DNA from: an uncultured Alphaproteobacteria bacterium
GTDB lineage: Bacteria; Pseudomonadota; Alphaproteobacteria; RF32; CAG-239
Assembly (NCBI GenBank): GCA_944390355.1
Contig: CALXPT010000018.1
Location: 1-33,847 of the forward strand
Direction: 5' to 3'
DNA: 33,847 nt
Made by a program: the position numbers and the translations under genes
Notes under the pieces: model-generated
What the model saw: only the letters and a program-made list of their open reading frames with translations
The model's database searches: none
Told to the model about the DNA's origin: nothing
Shown here: piece after piece, positions 7,147 through 16,196 of the stretch
Numbering within the stretch: position 1 is the stretch's first letter
Layout: the number at the start of each line of letters is the position of its first letter

Positions 7147-8571
7147 ATGTCGTTAAAATTGCACAATACTTATTCTCATAAAATTGAGGAGCTGAAACCT
7201 TCTAACTCAGACGGGGTTATCAGAATGTATTGTTGCGGTCCGACTGTTTATAATTATGCCCATATCGGAAATTTGCGTACTTATGTTTTTGAGGATGTTT
7301 TAAGACGCACAATTAAGCGTGCAGGTTTTCCCTTAACCCATGTTATGAATGTTACCGATGTCGGACATTTGACCAGCGATGCCGATGAGGGTGATGATAA
7401 AATGCTGCTTGCTGCAGAACGCGAAAAAAAAAGTGTTTTGGATATTGCTCGTAAGTATGAAGATATTTTCTTTCAACACGAAAAAGCCTTGAATATTGAA
7501 CGTCCGGATATTGTTTGTCGTGCAACCGACCATGTTCAAGATATGATTAAGTTCGTTGAAAAGCTTGAAGAAAAAGGTTTTGCTTATTTTTCTAACGGGA
7601 ATGTTTATTTTGATACGGCTAAATTTCCGGCTTACGGAAACCTCTCGGGGCAAAACCGCAAGGATTTGATGCATGGGGCGAGGGTGGAAACCGATGCTAA
7701 CAAGCGTAATCCTTCGGACTTTGTGTTGTGGTTTACTTCTTCTAAATTCAAAGACCAAATCTTGCAATGGGATTCTAAGTGGGGCAGAGGTTATCCTGGG
7801 TGGCATATCGAATGCTCGGCCATGTCTATGAAATATTTGGGCGAACATCTTGATATTCACTGCGGCGGGGTTGACCATATTGCCGTTCATCATGAAAATG
7901 AAATTGCTCAGAGTGAGGCTTATCTTTCTCATAAATGGTGTCAGATGTGGCTGCACGGTGAGTTTTTGCAGATGAAAAACGATGTTAAAATGTCTAAATC
8001 CAAAGGAAACTTCATCACTTTAGATACGTTAATTGAAAAAGGTTATAATCCTTTGGCTTATCGTTATTTGATATTAACCTCTCATTATCGTTCTCCTCTT
8101 ATCTTTTCTTATGAAAATTTGGATGCTGCGGCTCAGGCTTTGAACAATCTTAAGGCTAAATATGCTGAACTTTCGAATGATAAAGATGCAGTTTATTCTA
8201 CTGATGATGAGGCAAAACTGCAAAATTATCTCCAAGAATTTGATGCTCATCTTTTTAATGATTTGCACACGCCTCAGGCTATGGCTTTGGTTTGGAAAGT
8301 CGTGAAAGACAAAGATTTTCCGGCTTCTCTTAAGCTTAAATTCTTAGATAATGTTGATATGATTTTTGCTCTGGATATGAATGTTCCTGCCGTTGAAAAA
8401 AATTGCGAACGGGCGCTTGATGATGAAATTCTTAAGCTGATTGAAGAGCGTAAAGTGGCTCGTTTGGCTAAAAACTGGGCAAAATCCGATGAAATTCGCG
8501 ATTTGCTTTTAGCCAAAGGTGTGGTGGTTAAAGATATGCCGGGGAATGAAGTAGAAATTTCGTTTAAGTAA
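7147..8571 (+). CDS. cysS: Cysteinyl-tRNA synthetase
   Basis: A class I aminoacyl-tRNA synthetase that charges tRNA-Cys in the cytoplasm. The Rossmann catalytic core carries the HIGH-type motif H39-I-G-N42 and the KMSKS loop at 281-285. The zinc site that selects cysteine is represented by C30 (in CCGPTVY), C223 (IECSAM) and the HHENE segment at 248-252. The C-terminal third is the helical anticodon-binding part (RKVARLAKNWAKSDEIRDLL). At 474 aa it is full length. AAGGAG lies 7-8 nt before ATG 7147. It stands alone between two terminators. Confidence 0.97.
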   Translation: MSLKLHNTYSHKIEELKPSNSDGVIRMYCCGPTVYNYAHIGNLRTYVFEDVLRRTIKRAGFPLTHVMNVTDVGHLTSDADEGDDKMLLAAEREKKSVLDIARKYEDIFFQHEKALNIERPDIVCRATDHVQDMIKFVEKLEEKGFAYFSNGNVYFDTAKFPAYGNLSGQNRKDLMHGARVETDANKRNPSDFVLWFTSSKFKDQILQWDSKWGRGYPGWHIECSAMSMKYLGEHLDIHCGGVDHIAVHHENEIAQSEAYLSHKWCQMWLHGEFLQMKNDVKMSKSKGNFITLDTLIEKGYNPLAYRYLILTSHYRSPLIFSYENLDAAAQALNNLKAKYAELSNDKDAVYSTDDEAKLQNYLQEFDAHLFNDLHTPQAMALVWKVVKDKDFPASLKLKFLDNVDMIFALDMNVPAVEKNCERALDDEILKLIEERKVARLAKNWAKSDEIRDLLLAKGVVVKDMPGNEVEISFK

Positions 8572-8625
8572 TTTAGCCAGCTCATTTCTCAAGGAACTTA
8601 TCTCCTTGGGATGCAAAATGTACTT

Positions 8626-8657
8626 CCGCTCAGATATAAATTCCGAGCGGTTTTTTT
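8626..8657 (+). terminator. Intrinsic terminator of cysS
   Basis: Stem CCGCTC (8626-8631) / GAGCGG (8645-8650), 13-nt loop, then seven T. A weaker CAAGGA / TCCTTG hairpin precedes it at 8590-8608. Confidence 0.8.
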
Positions 8658-8739
8658 ATTATTTTATTACTATTGAAAATGCTTGCTTGGTGATTATTTC
8701 TATCTATGTATTTATCTTTGTTTTAGCAGGAGAAAAAAT

Positions 8740-8871
8740 ATGAAAACTTTTTTTGCAATTATCGGAATTGTGGTCGTTGTCGCCGTTATTTGGTATGCTT
8801 ATGATGCTTATGTGTCTCCCGAAGTTGTTACCGAAATCGTTGAAGAGCAAGTGGAGATGATGCCGGAATAA
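8740..8871 (+). CDS. 43-aa single-pass membrane peptide
   Basis: A tiny gene with a clear AGGAG ribosome site 8 nt before ATG 8740. The peptide begins MKTFFAIIGIVVVVAVIWYAY, a single hydrophobic helix (about 3-22), followed by an acidic tail (EVVTEIVEEQVEMMPE). It is not recognisable. Clear translation signals and its own terminator region (8897-8926) argue that it is real. The tail is probably periplasmic if the N-terminus stays inside. Confidence 0.6.
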   Translation: MKTFFAIIGIVVVVAVIWYAYDAYVSPEVVTEIVEEQVEMMPE

Positions 8872-8896
8872 TGTGGCTTTTCTTATCAATAATGTT

Positions 8897-8926
8897 AAGG
8901 CAAAGGTTTTTTAACTTTTGCCTTTT
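8897..8926. terminator. Bidirectional hairpin between convergent genes
   Basis: Inverted repeat AAGGCAAAGGTT / AACTTTTGCCTT (one mismatch, 4-nt loop) between the 43-aa gene and yqgE, which converge. T-runs are short. Confidence 0.55.
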
Positions 8927-8952
8927 GTTGAAATATTTCTTCTTGATGTTTA

Positions 8953-9522
8953 TCAAGCTCTGCCAACGTTATGTGATAAGTTTACGGCTTCAATTCCGGC
9001 TTGGGTTAGGGCTTTTTCCCACTTTTCTTCGTCTTTGGTGTTAAAGACTAATTCCGGTTTGGAATCGGTTAGTATCCAATCATTTCGGATGATTTCCCGT
9101 TCCAGTTGTTCCGGTTTCCAGCTTGAGTAGCCTAAGGCTATTATATTGTTTTTCGGTCCCGTGCCAAAGGCTATGTCATTAATGATATCTATCGAGGATG
9201 ATATGGCTATGTCTGAGTTGATTATGACCGTGTCTTCTTTGATATAATCCGTTGAATGTATTACGAATCCACGGATGCGTTCCAAAGGGCCTCCCTGGTG
9301 AAGGTATATGTTCATGTTCGGATTAAAACCTTGAAGCGGCAGTTGGCCGGCTAAATCGGAGAAGGTGAATTCTTCTATCTTTTTATTGATGATGAAGCCC
9401 ATGGCTCCCTCTTTGCTATGAGAACAGATATACACAACCGAGCGTGCAAAATGGTCATCTTCCATGTATGGTGATGATATTAAGCATTTTCCCGTTAGAT
9501 TTCCATTTTCAATTTTGAACAT
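8953..9522 (-). CDS. yqgE: YqgE/AlgH family protein
   Basis: The 189-residue protein carries the family's signature regions: the N-terminal LTGKCLISSPYMEDDHFARSV, the GAMGFIINKK segment, LHQGGPLERIRGFVIHS, and the central GYSSWKPEQLEREI with NDW. This is the full family length. YqgE/AlgH proteins are widespread in proteobacteria as small cytoplasmic proteins; AlgH was first noted as affecting alginate transcription in Pseudomonas, but the molecular role is unsettled. ATG 9522 has a weak AGAGAAT ribosome site. It is divergent from the long DsbD-like gene, sharing a 92-bp AT-rich intergenic region. Confidence 0.93.
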   Translation of the reverse strand: MFKIENGNLTGKCLISSPYMEDDHFARSVVYICSHSKEGAMGFIINKKIEEFTFSDLAGQLPLQGFNPNMNIYLHQGGPLERIRGFVIHSTDYIKEDTVIINSDIAISSSIDIINDIAFGTGPKNNIIALGYSSWKPEQLEREIIRNDWILTDSKPELVFNTKDEEKWEKALTQAGIEAVNLSHNVGRA

Positions 9523-9614
9523 TTTTATTCTCTGGCAAAAAAATACTTTTTACTTATCCAACTCTTGTAGTATAACATAAAATTATCGAATTTAAAATAG
9601 ATTTTGTGTGAAAA

Positions 9615-12332
9615 ATGATTTATTTGAAAAAAATTTTATATATTTCACTATGGTTATTCTGCTTGGGGGCGGGGGAAAATCTTTATGCCAAAGAGCCTAA
9701 ACCTTCTAATCTTTCTCCGGGGAAGGTTATTCTTAATCTTGAGAATGAGGCGGATAACGCTGAAACATCTCAAAAAAATGATGATTTTTCTTTGCCTGAC
9801 TATGCCTCTTATACCATTGAAGTCGGGAAGTATCTTGATGAGACTTATTCGGGAGATGATATTACAAAAGACTTTAGCTCCGATATTAAATATTTTTATC
9901 CCGATTGGTCGGCCGATGATGTTGCCGAACGTACGAATTGGTTTCGCGACGGTATTAAAATTTTTCGTTGGGGAAAAGGCTGGTATGATAAAATCAAAGC
10001 GTTGATGCTTGTTCCCGATAATCCCGCTCCGGTCTATGATGAAGATGATTATGAAAAACCTCAACGGCGTGATTATATCGAATCGGATGAGGTCGTGGTG
10101 GTTCCTGATTTTAAAAAAGTTGTTTCTTACAGCTATGTTCCCAAAGATTTTAAGGCTTATGAAGAAAAGTATCTCCGTGAACTCCGCCAAAAAAATAAAG
10201 CCGATAATGGCAATATTTATACACCTGAACAACGCTTATTAGCCATGTTTTCCAAGTTCGATTGGGGAAAGTGGTTTATGGGCGGCAGAGATTATTCGCC
10301 TTTACCAGGCTATGACGGTTATGGTGATTGGGATAAAATTAACGGAATTATTGCCCGACTTGAATTGGAGCGTTCGGCTCTGGATGATTTGCCTCAACTC
10401 AAGGGGGTTATTCATTTTTATGTTCCCTTTGATAAGGTCTTGTTACTTAATCTTCAAGATAAGCCTGAAGTTGCTTTAAGCGGAGATAATCTACAAAGTT
10501 ATAAAGTCTTTTTACCGGTTTTTGAACGTATCAATTCTCAAGATAAACAATTTATCGGTCGGAACGGAGGCGTTGCTCTTCCTTTCGAAATTGTTGTTAA
10601 AGATAACCGCAAACCTTTTGTTCTTAAAGCTCAAATTAAAGCTCAAATTTGTGATGAAAAAGACTGTTTGTCTTATATCTTTACGCCTCAAATGAATGTT
10701 GAGGCAGGTGTCGGGTTTGCCTCCGGTGCTTATAATTACATCGCTCAGTCGCATTTGAACTTGCCTAAAGATGAAAGTGAAAATTTTAGAATTTTATCCT
10801 TATCTGCGGATGATGATAAACATGAACTGAGGTTACGTTTGCAAACCGATGTCAGTTTATCTTTATTGGATGTTTTGGTTGAAAATGACGAAGGAATCTT
10901 ATTCTCTGAACCTAGATTTGGTGTTTATGATGATTATGTTGATGTCTTTTTGCAAGCTCAGAATTCTCAAAACTCTCTTGTCGGCAAAAAATTTTGGGTG
11001 AGTGTTAAATCGGCTCAAGGTGAATCTTTGCGTCGTTTGCTTGCGGCAGAAAAAATGTCTTGGTCGGAAATTGTTGAAACTCATTTGAGTTTTGCCTTGC
11101 TACTGGCGGCATTTTTCGGGGGGCTTATCCTGAACTTTATGCCTTGCGTTTTTCCGGTCTTGGCACTTAAGTTACTGTCCGTAACAAAATTCGGCGGCGT
11201 ACAGCAAAAAAAAGTAAGATTAGGGTTTGCTTATAGTACGGTCGGGATTTTTGCCGCCTTTGCTCTTTTAGTCATCTGTTTATGCTTGTTGAAAAAAGCC
11301 GATGTGTCTTTAGGGTGGGGGATACAATTCCAAAGCGGGATTTTTTTGATGTCGATGCTTTTGGCTCTTTGTTTGTTTTTGGCATATATTTGGGGAATCT
11401 ACCAATTTGAGACGCCTCGTTTCTTGCGGCAATATGCTTTCGGGAAAAACGAGAATTTTGCTGCGTTTGTTGCCGGTGTCGTGGTTGTTCTTATGTCTAC
11501 GCCATGTAGTGCTCCTTATCTTGCAACAGCGGTCGGGTTTGCTTTGACCGGAACTTATCTTGATATTATTTCTATATTTTCCGCTATTGCGCTGGGGGTG
11601 GCTTTGCCTTATATTTTAGTGGCTTTATTTCCCGTATGCGTTCGGCTTTTACCTAAGCCGGGGAGGTGGATGCGCAAAGTTGAAAACTTTATGGTCTTAA
11701 TGCTCTTCTTGACTATGATTTGGCTTCTTTCGATTTTATATGGGCAGGTTAGCTCTTGGTGTATGGTGCGCATAGTCTTTTATTTAATTCTGTTTATGGT
11801 TTTACTTCTATACCGTCATGGTTTTATTGTATCTTTATCTAAGGAAAGGATGGATAAAAACTTAAAGGCAAAAATAAAGTTGATTTGGCAAGTGATTTTT
11901 TCTTTGTCGTTTTTGGGGCTGTTCGTCGTTTCGCTTTGGGATGTTAAAACCGATTTTGATGCTAAAACGCAAGAAATTACTCAGGTGAAAAAAAGTTTTA
12001 TTGATATGGATGATATCAAGCAAAAAATCAGTGAGGGAAAAACGGTTATTGTCAGTGTGGACGCCAAATGGTGTTTGACTTGCAGGTTTAATGATTTGAC
12101 GGTCTTAAATATGCCTTTGCTGGTTCAGAAAATGGCGGCTAAAAATATTGAACTTATTCGTGTAGACTGGACTTCATATAATCCGGATATTATCCGCTTT
12201 ATGGCTAAGTATGGGCGCAGCGGTGTACCGTTTTATGTATTGTTCAGCAGAAGAGTGCCGGAAGGTATGGTGTTGCCCGAAATATTAACCGAAAAAGATT
12301 TTCGCTCTTTCTTAGACAGCTATGTTAACTGA
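9615..12332 (+). CDS. DsbD/ScsB-like thiol:disulfide interchange protein with extra N-terminal region
   Basis: Moves reducing power from cytoplasmic thioredoxin across the inner membrane to periplasmic thiol proteins. A signal peptide (about 1-25) is followed by ~200 residues of acidic/aromatic sequence I cannot assign. Next comes a DsbD-alpha/ScsB-like domain with the Cys pair C346-x4-C351 (ICDEKDCL). The polytopic beta domain has redox cysteines C511 (FMPCVFPVL) and C631 (STPCSAPYL). The C-terminal thioredoxin-like gamma domain has C820-L-T-C823. All six expected cysteines are present. 905 aa is well above the family norm (about 570-700), the excess being the N-terminal region. The start is ATG 9615 without a good ribosome site. 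Its stop is 1 nt from that of convergent rnhA. Confidence 0.88.
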   Translation: MIYLKKILYISLWLFCLGAGENLYAKEPKPSNLSPGKVILNLENEADNAETSQKNDDFSLPDYASYTIEVGKYLDETYSGDDITKDFSSDIKYFYPDWSADDVAERTNWFRDGIKIFRWGKGWYDKIKALMLVPDNPAPVYDEDDYEKPQRRDYIESDEVVVVPDFKKVVSYSYVPKDFKAYEEKYLRELRQKNKADNGNIYTPEQRLLAMFSKFDWGKWFMGGRDYSPLPGYDGYGDWDKINGIIARLELERSALDDLPQLKGVIHFYVPFDKVLLLNLQDKPEVALSGDNLQSYKVFLPVFERINSQDKQFIGRNGGVALPFEIVVKDNRKPFVLKAQIKAQICDEKDCLSYIFTPQMNVEAGVGFASGAYNYIAQSHLNLPKDESENFRILSLSADDDKHELRLRLQTDVSLSLLDVLVENDEGILFSEPRFGVYDDYVDVFLQAQNSQNSLVGKKFWVSVKSAQGESLRRLLAAEKMSWSEIVETHLSFALLLAAFFGGLILNFMPCVFPVLALKLLSVTKFGGVQQKKVRLGFAYSTVGIFAAFALLVICLCLLKKADVSLGWGIQFQSGIFLMSMLLALCLFLAYIWGIYQFETPRFLRQYAFGKNENFAAFVAGVVVVLMSTPCSAPYLATAVGFALTGTYLDIISIFSAIALGVALPYILVALFPVCVRLLPKPGRWMRKVENFMVLMLFLTMIWLLSILYGQVSSWCMVRIVFYLILFMVLLLYRHGFIVSLSKERMDKNLKAKIKLIWQVIFSLSFLGLFVVSLWDVKTDFDAKTQEITQVKKSFIDMDDIKQKISEGKTVIVSVDAKWCLTCRFNDLTVLNMPLLVQKMAAKNIELIRVDWTSYNPDIIRFMAKYGRSGVPFYVLFSRRVPEGMVLPEILTEKDFRSFLDSYVN

Positions 12333-12333
12333 G

Positions 12334-12795
12334 TTAGATTTCTTTTTCTGTTAAGTTATCCGCAAATGAGAGGGACTGGTTGCGTGCAAGTTTATCGACC
12401 CGTTCATTCTCGGGGTGGCCGGCATGGCCTTTGACCCAAATCCAATGAATTTGGTGGCGTGTTTGCAGAGTGTCCAGTTCTTGCCAGAGGTCTATATTCT
12501 TAACGGCTGATTTTTTATTGGCTGTTTTCCAGCCGTTTGCTTTCCATTTCGGAAGCCACTGGTTGATACCGTCCATCACATATTTGCTGTCGGTATAGAG
12601 TGTTATATCACATGGTGCTTTCAAGGCTTTCAGTGCCTCAATGACGGCCGTTAGTTCCATGCGGTTATTCGTTGTCGGGTTTTCTCCGCCGCTTAATTCT
12701 TTTTCTGTATTCTTATGGCGCAGAATAACGCCCCATCCTCCAGGGCCGGGGTTGCCCGAGCAGGCTCCGTCCGTGAATATTTCTACGCGGTACAT
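12334..12795 (-). CDS. rnhA: Ribonuclease HI
   Basis: Degrades the RNA strand of RNA:DNA hybrids (primers, R-loops) in the cytoplasm. The four carboxylates are present: D9 ([16 protein letters not shown]), E47 (NNRMELTA), D69 (YTDSKYV) and D134 (ERVDKLAR), with the assisting H124 in [11 protein letters not shown]. 153 aa is the normal length. The start is ATG 12795 with GAGGTGA 6-7 nt upstream; the frame stays open upstream but overlaps the preceding gene. It is the last gene of the leftward operon with the AlbA_2 gene (1 nt apart), ispH and the M16 peptidase. Confidence 0.97.
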   Translation of the reverse strand: MYRVEIFTDGACSGNPGPGGWGVILRHKNTEKELSGGENPTTNNRMELTAVIEALKALKAPCDITLYTDSKYVMDGINQWLPKWKANGWKTANKKSAVKNIDLWQELDTLQTRHQIHWIWVKGHAGHPENERVDKLARNQSLSFADNLTEKEI

Positions 12796-12796
12796 C

Positions 12797-13873
12797 TTAA
12801 AAATCACCTCTGAAAAATTCGTTGAAAAATTCATTTTGCCACTGTGCTTCATCGCCTTCTTTACGCAGAATTTTGGCGACATAGGCGCGGAGGGTGTTTT
12901 TATTAATGTAAATTCTGAAATCGCGCGGGGCAGCTTCGGCGGCACCTATTACGCCGTCAAAAAGAAAATCATCCGTGGTGTGTTGGGTGAGGGTGATTTC
13001 TATATTGGCCAGCTTGAATGTACTACGCGGCGGCAAACGGAGTTCCGGACGTGTAATTAGGTTTAGTTGATTGCTGCTTCCCGTAATGGAATCTACCTGT
13101 GAATAGTTTGAAAAGCGAACCTTGTTATGTTCGCTGCCGATGTGTTCGGTGGTGCAGGATAGATAAAGTTCGCGGGCAATCACGCCGCTTGCATTTTGCG
13201 CTTGTATTCCAAAGCTTATGCGAACATATTTTTCCGGATGTTTGGGGTCTTTGTTTTTTAGTGTTCCAAGTTGATTTTCATCGGTGTTTTCTAATATCTC
13301 AATCTTGCGTTCGTTAATCGTCATTTCTATATTGGGTTGCGGGCGGCGGCCAAACATGCCGGCTATGACCGAATATGGTGCCGGAACGTTGTTGGAACCT
13401 GAACGTATGTAAATGCTGTTGCCGACCGTTGACATAAGCGGGGCAACTTCTGATTTCGGGATATAGGTAGCTATATAACCGTCCCCGTTGTCATCAATGC
13501 TGATAATGTGGTTGCGGACTTTGTTGTGGCTCGGAATGGTGCAACCCGAAATGGCATTTTCAAGCCAGCTTAAAAAGCGGTGCACGTTTTTGACTTTTAC
13601 TTTGGCTTTGGCGACATCTCCTATATCATAATCTCGGGCACATTCTACGCCCCAGATGATGACGCCGCCTTCCGAATTACCAAACCCCGAAATACATTTC
13701 GCCAGATTTTTGCGATCATCGCGCGGGAGAGAGGTTACGTTTTTGCCAATTCCGGGGGTTGCTTGTTTGAAGTCTAAAAAAAGCTCTTCGGTTTGGCGGT
13801 TTATGATATAATCATCTAAAGCATCTTCTCCAAAGTAGATGAGTTTTTGAAATATATCTTCCGCGCGAGACAT
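12797..13873 (-). CDS. AlbA_2 / Schlafen-type putative nucleic-acid-binding protein
   Basis: Residues ~25-150 match the AlbA_2 (Schlafen AlbA, COG2865-like) domain: [10 protein letters not shown] (about 30-37), then [20 protein letters not shown] (about 58-77) and a further Gly-rich strand with [12 protein letters not shown] (~155). Proteins with this domain are often annotated as ATP-binding or DNA-binding regulators; the activity is mostly unproven. The second half (~190-358) is beta-rich and unrecognised. It sits between ispH (13-nt gap) and rnhA (1-nt gap). In many alphaproteobacteria thrB holds that place, so this may be an insertion or swap. The start is ATG 13873 with AAGGAAAA upstream. 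Confidence 0.78.
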   Translation of the reverse strand: MSRAEDIFQKLIYFGEDALDDYIINRQTEELFLDFKQATPGIGKNVTSLPRDDRKNLAKCISGFGNSEGGVIIWGVECARDYDIGDVAKAKVKVKNVHRFLSWLENAISGCTIPSHNKVRNHIISIDDNGDGYIATYIPKSEVAPLMSTVGNSIYIRSGSNNVPAPYSVIAGMFGRRPQPNIEMTINERKIEILENTDENQLGTLKNKDPKHPEKYVRISFGIQAQNASGVIARELYLSCTTEHIGSEHNKVRFSNYSQVDSITGSSNQLNLITRPELRLPPRSTFKLANIEITLTQHTTDDFLFDGVIGAAEAAPRDFRIYINKNTLRAYVAKILRKEGDEAQWQNEFFNEFFRGDF

Positions 13874-13886
13874 CTTTTTATTTTCC

Positions 13887-14822
13887 TTATAATCTAAAAT
13901 TTATATTTTCTTTTGCTATGATAACATCTTGGATATTAATTTTGTGATAACGGGATTTAAATTCATCAATTAATTCTTCTACCAAATATTCCGGTGCAGA
14001 GGCACCTGCCGATATGCCAAAGGTGTGGCATGTGTCGAGGGTATTCCAATCTATTTCCGTTACGTCGTCAATTAAGTAGGCCTGAGGGGCGTTGTTTTTA
14101 AGCGCAACATCCCGCAGTTGTTTCGAATTTGATGAATTTTTTGAACCCAATACAAATACGCAATCCGACAAGGGTGCGATTTTTTTTATGGCATTTTGCC
14201 GATTAGTGGTGGCATAGCAAATATCTTTGGTTTGCAAACCTTCGATTTCGGGAAAGCGTGTTTTTAGTACATTTATGATTTCTTGCGTGTCATCAACCGA
14301 CAAGGTGGTTTGAGTTACAAATCCGACAGGAACATTAGCGGAAATTTGGATTTTTTCGGCTTCCTGAATGCTGTTTATGACGTGTATGCGTTTATAGTCG
14401 GGAATTTGTCCTAATGTACCGATAATTTCGGGATGCGATGATTTGCCTATCACGATAATTTCAAAATTTTGTGCGGCATATTTTTGAATCTGCCGATGGA
14501 CTTTTTCAACTAACGGGCAGGTCGCATCTATTATGGTTAAATGTTTTTCTTTGGCTTGCTTTATAACATCCAAACCGACGCCGTGGGCTGACAAAATAAC
14601 TACGGATGACTCCGGAATCTCTTCGATGCCTTCTACAAAAACAGCTCCTTTGTTTTTTAATTCTTCAATAACATGTTTGTTATGGACAATCTCGTGGCGG
14701 ACATATATCGGGGGGCCGTATTTTTGCAAGGCATTTTCGACAATATTTATTGCCCGTCTGACACCGGCGCAAAAACCTCTCGGTTCGGCCAACAATAATT
14801 TAATTTCTTTAGTCCTTGTCAT
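13887..14822 (-). CDS. ispH: 4-hydroxy-3-methylbut-2-enyl diphosphate reductase
   Basis: Last enzyme of the MEP isoprenoid pathway, converting HMBPP to IPP and DMAPP. The [4Fe-4S] cysteines C18 (PRGFCAGV), C102 (DATCPLV) and C202 (DICYATTNRQ) are present, together with the substrate-binding histidines in RHEIVHNKH and SAHGV and the conserved TQTTLS segment (T170-Q171). 311 aa is the normal length. It is translated directly behind the M16 peptidase gene (3-nt gap between stop and ATG) and before the AlbA_2 gene. Needs reductant from the flavodoxin/ferredoxin system. Confidence 0.97.
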   Translation of the reverse strand: MTRTKEIKLLLAEPRGFCAGVRRAINIVENALQKYGPPIYVRHEIVHNKHVIEELKNKGAVFVEGIEEIPESSVVILSAHGVGLDVIKQAKEKHLTIIDATCPLVEKVHRQIQKYAAQNFEIIVIGKSSHPEIIGTLGQIPDYKRIHVINSIQEAEKIQISANVPVGFVTQTTLSVDDTQEIINVLKTRFPEIEGLQTKDICYATTNRQNAIKKIAPLSDCVFVLGSKNSSNSKQLRDVALKNNAPQAYLIDDVTEIDWNTLDTCHTFGISAGASAPEYLVEELIDEFKSRYHKINIQDVIIAKENINFRL

Positions 14823-14825
14823 GGA

Positions 14826-16088
14826 TTATCGGCCTAACATATTGCAAATTTGGTCATAAGTCGGATGCGCTTTTATGTCGCCGACAAGTGCGTATGTCGG
14901 TGTGCTTGCAAAAATATTTCGGGCGGTGTTTTGAATGTCTTCCAGAGTTACGTTTTCTATTCGCGAAACCATTTCTTTTACCGGAATAACGCGGTCGAAT
15001 ATCAATAACTGCCGCGCCATGATTTCGGCTGAGGATGAAGAGCTTTCAAGTCCCATCAGCATGCTTGCTTTTAACTGTACTTTTGCTCTGCTTAGCTCTT
15101 TTTCCGATACTTTTTCATTGCAGATTTTTTTGATTTCGTCAGTGATGACCGGCATCAATTCTTTGAGTTCGTTGTTGGTGGTGCCTGCGTATATTCCAAA
15201 CAGGCCGGAGCGGGTATGTGCATTATTGAAACTATATGTTGTATAGGCTAAGCCTCTTTTTTCGCGGATTTCCTGAAACAATCTTGAGGTGGAGCCTCCG
15301 CCTAAAATGGTTGAGAAAATCGTTGCCGGATAGTAGTTATCGCTGTTGTAGTCAAAACCTTTGAAACCTAGCAATATATGTGCTTGTTCAATGTCTCTGT
15401 TCTCGGCATAAAAGCCTCCGGTGTAATTTTGCTCTTCTATCTTGAAATTGGTCTTATTTTTAAAATCATTAAACCTTGCGTTGACCATATCAACGAATTT
15501 TTGGTGGTTTATGTTTCCTACCGCGCAGACAATCATGTTGTTTGTTCCATAATGGCTTTGGCGATAGTTTTTTAGCTCGGTTGCTTCGTAGTTTAATACT
15601 TTTTCTGCCGGTCCCAGAATGTTGCGTCCGATAGCTTGATTCTCAAAGGCTTTGGCTTGGAAGTAGTCAAAAATGATGTCATCGGGCGTATCTATTGTTT
15701 GTTTGATTTCTTGTACGACAACGTCTCTTTCTTTTTGTAATTCAGCTTCCGGAAAGTTGGCGTTTAAGACAATATCAGACAAAACATCAAGTGCAAGTTC
15801 GGCATCGTCTTTGAGCATTTTGGCATAAAAGGCTGTAAATTCCCGTGATGTATAGGCGTTGGTTTGGCCGCCCGCGTCTTCTATCTCGGCATCAATTTGA
15901 AATGATGTGCGTTTCGGCGTGCCTTTGAAAACCATGTGCTCTAAAAAGTGTGATATACCGTTTTCTTCCTCAACTTCATAGGCTGAACCGGTTTTTACCC
16001 AAATTCCCAGCGATACCGTTTGTGTGCCGGAGCGATTTGAGGTGGCTATGCGGAGGCCGTTGTCCAAGGTGGTTATGTTTGCTTGCAT
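14826..16088 (-). CDS. M16 zinc peptidase (MPP-like)
   Basis: A pitrilysin-fold peptidase of the mitochondrial-processing-peptidase type common in alphaproteobacteria. The inverted zinc motif H47-F-L-E50-H51 is followed by the distal Glu E127 (VVVQEIK). The C-terminal inactive half contains GGGSTSRLFQEIREKRGLAY, the glycine-rich loop and substrate-binding region. At 420 aa it is full length. Substrates in bacteria are unclear; cytoplasmic or periplasmic location is not settled, and I see no signal peptide. First gene of the operon with ispH and rnhA, diverging from the elbB-like gene. Confidence 0.93.
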   Translation of the reverse strand: MQANITTLDNGLRIATSNRSGTQTVSLGIWVKTGSAYEVEEENGISHFLEHMVFKGTPKRTSFQIDAEIEDAGGQTNAYTSREFTAFYAKMLKDDAELALDVLSDIVLNANFPEAELQKERDVVVQEIKQTIDTPDDIIFDYFQAKAFENQAIGRNILGPAEKVLNYEATELKNYRQSHYGTNNMIVCAVGNINHQKFVDMVNARFNDFKNKTNFKIEEQNYTGGFYAENRDIEQAHILLGFKGFDYNSDNYYPATIFSTILGGGSTSRLFQEIREKRGLAYTTYSFNNAHTRSGLFGIYAGTTNNELKELMPVITDEIKKICNEKVSEKELSRAKVQLKASMLMGLESSSSSAEIMARQLLIFDRVIPVKEMVSRIENVTLEDIQNTARNIFASTPTYALVGDIKAHPTYDQICNMLGR

Positions 16089-16196
16089 TTATTTTATCCC
16101 AATGTCTTTTGTTTTTTTATTTAAATTTTGATTATTCACGATTATATTCATTTTGAACGAGAACTCAAGGTTTTGTTTTGATAAAGGATGAAAAAA

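Noticed and set aside
12641..13060. Rightward 139-aa frame antisense to rnhA and the AlbA_2 gene
   Set aside because: Lies wholly opposite two well-supported genes, and has no domain or translation signal.
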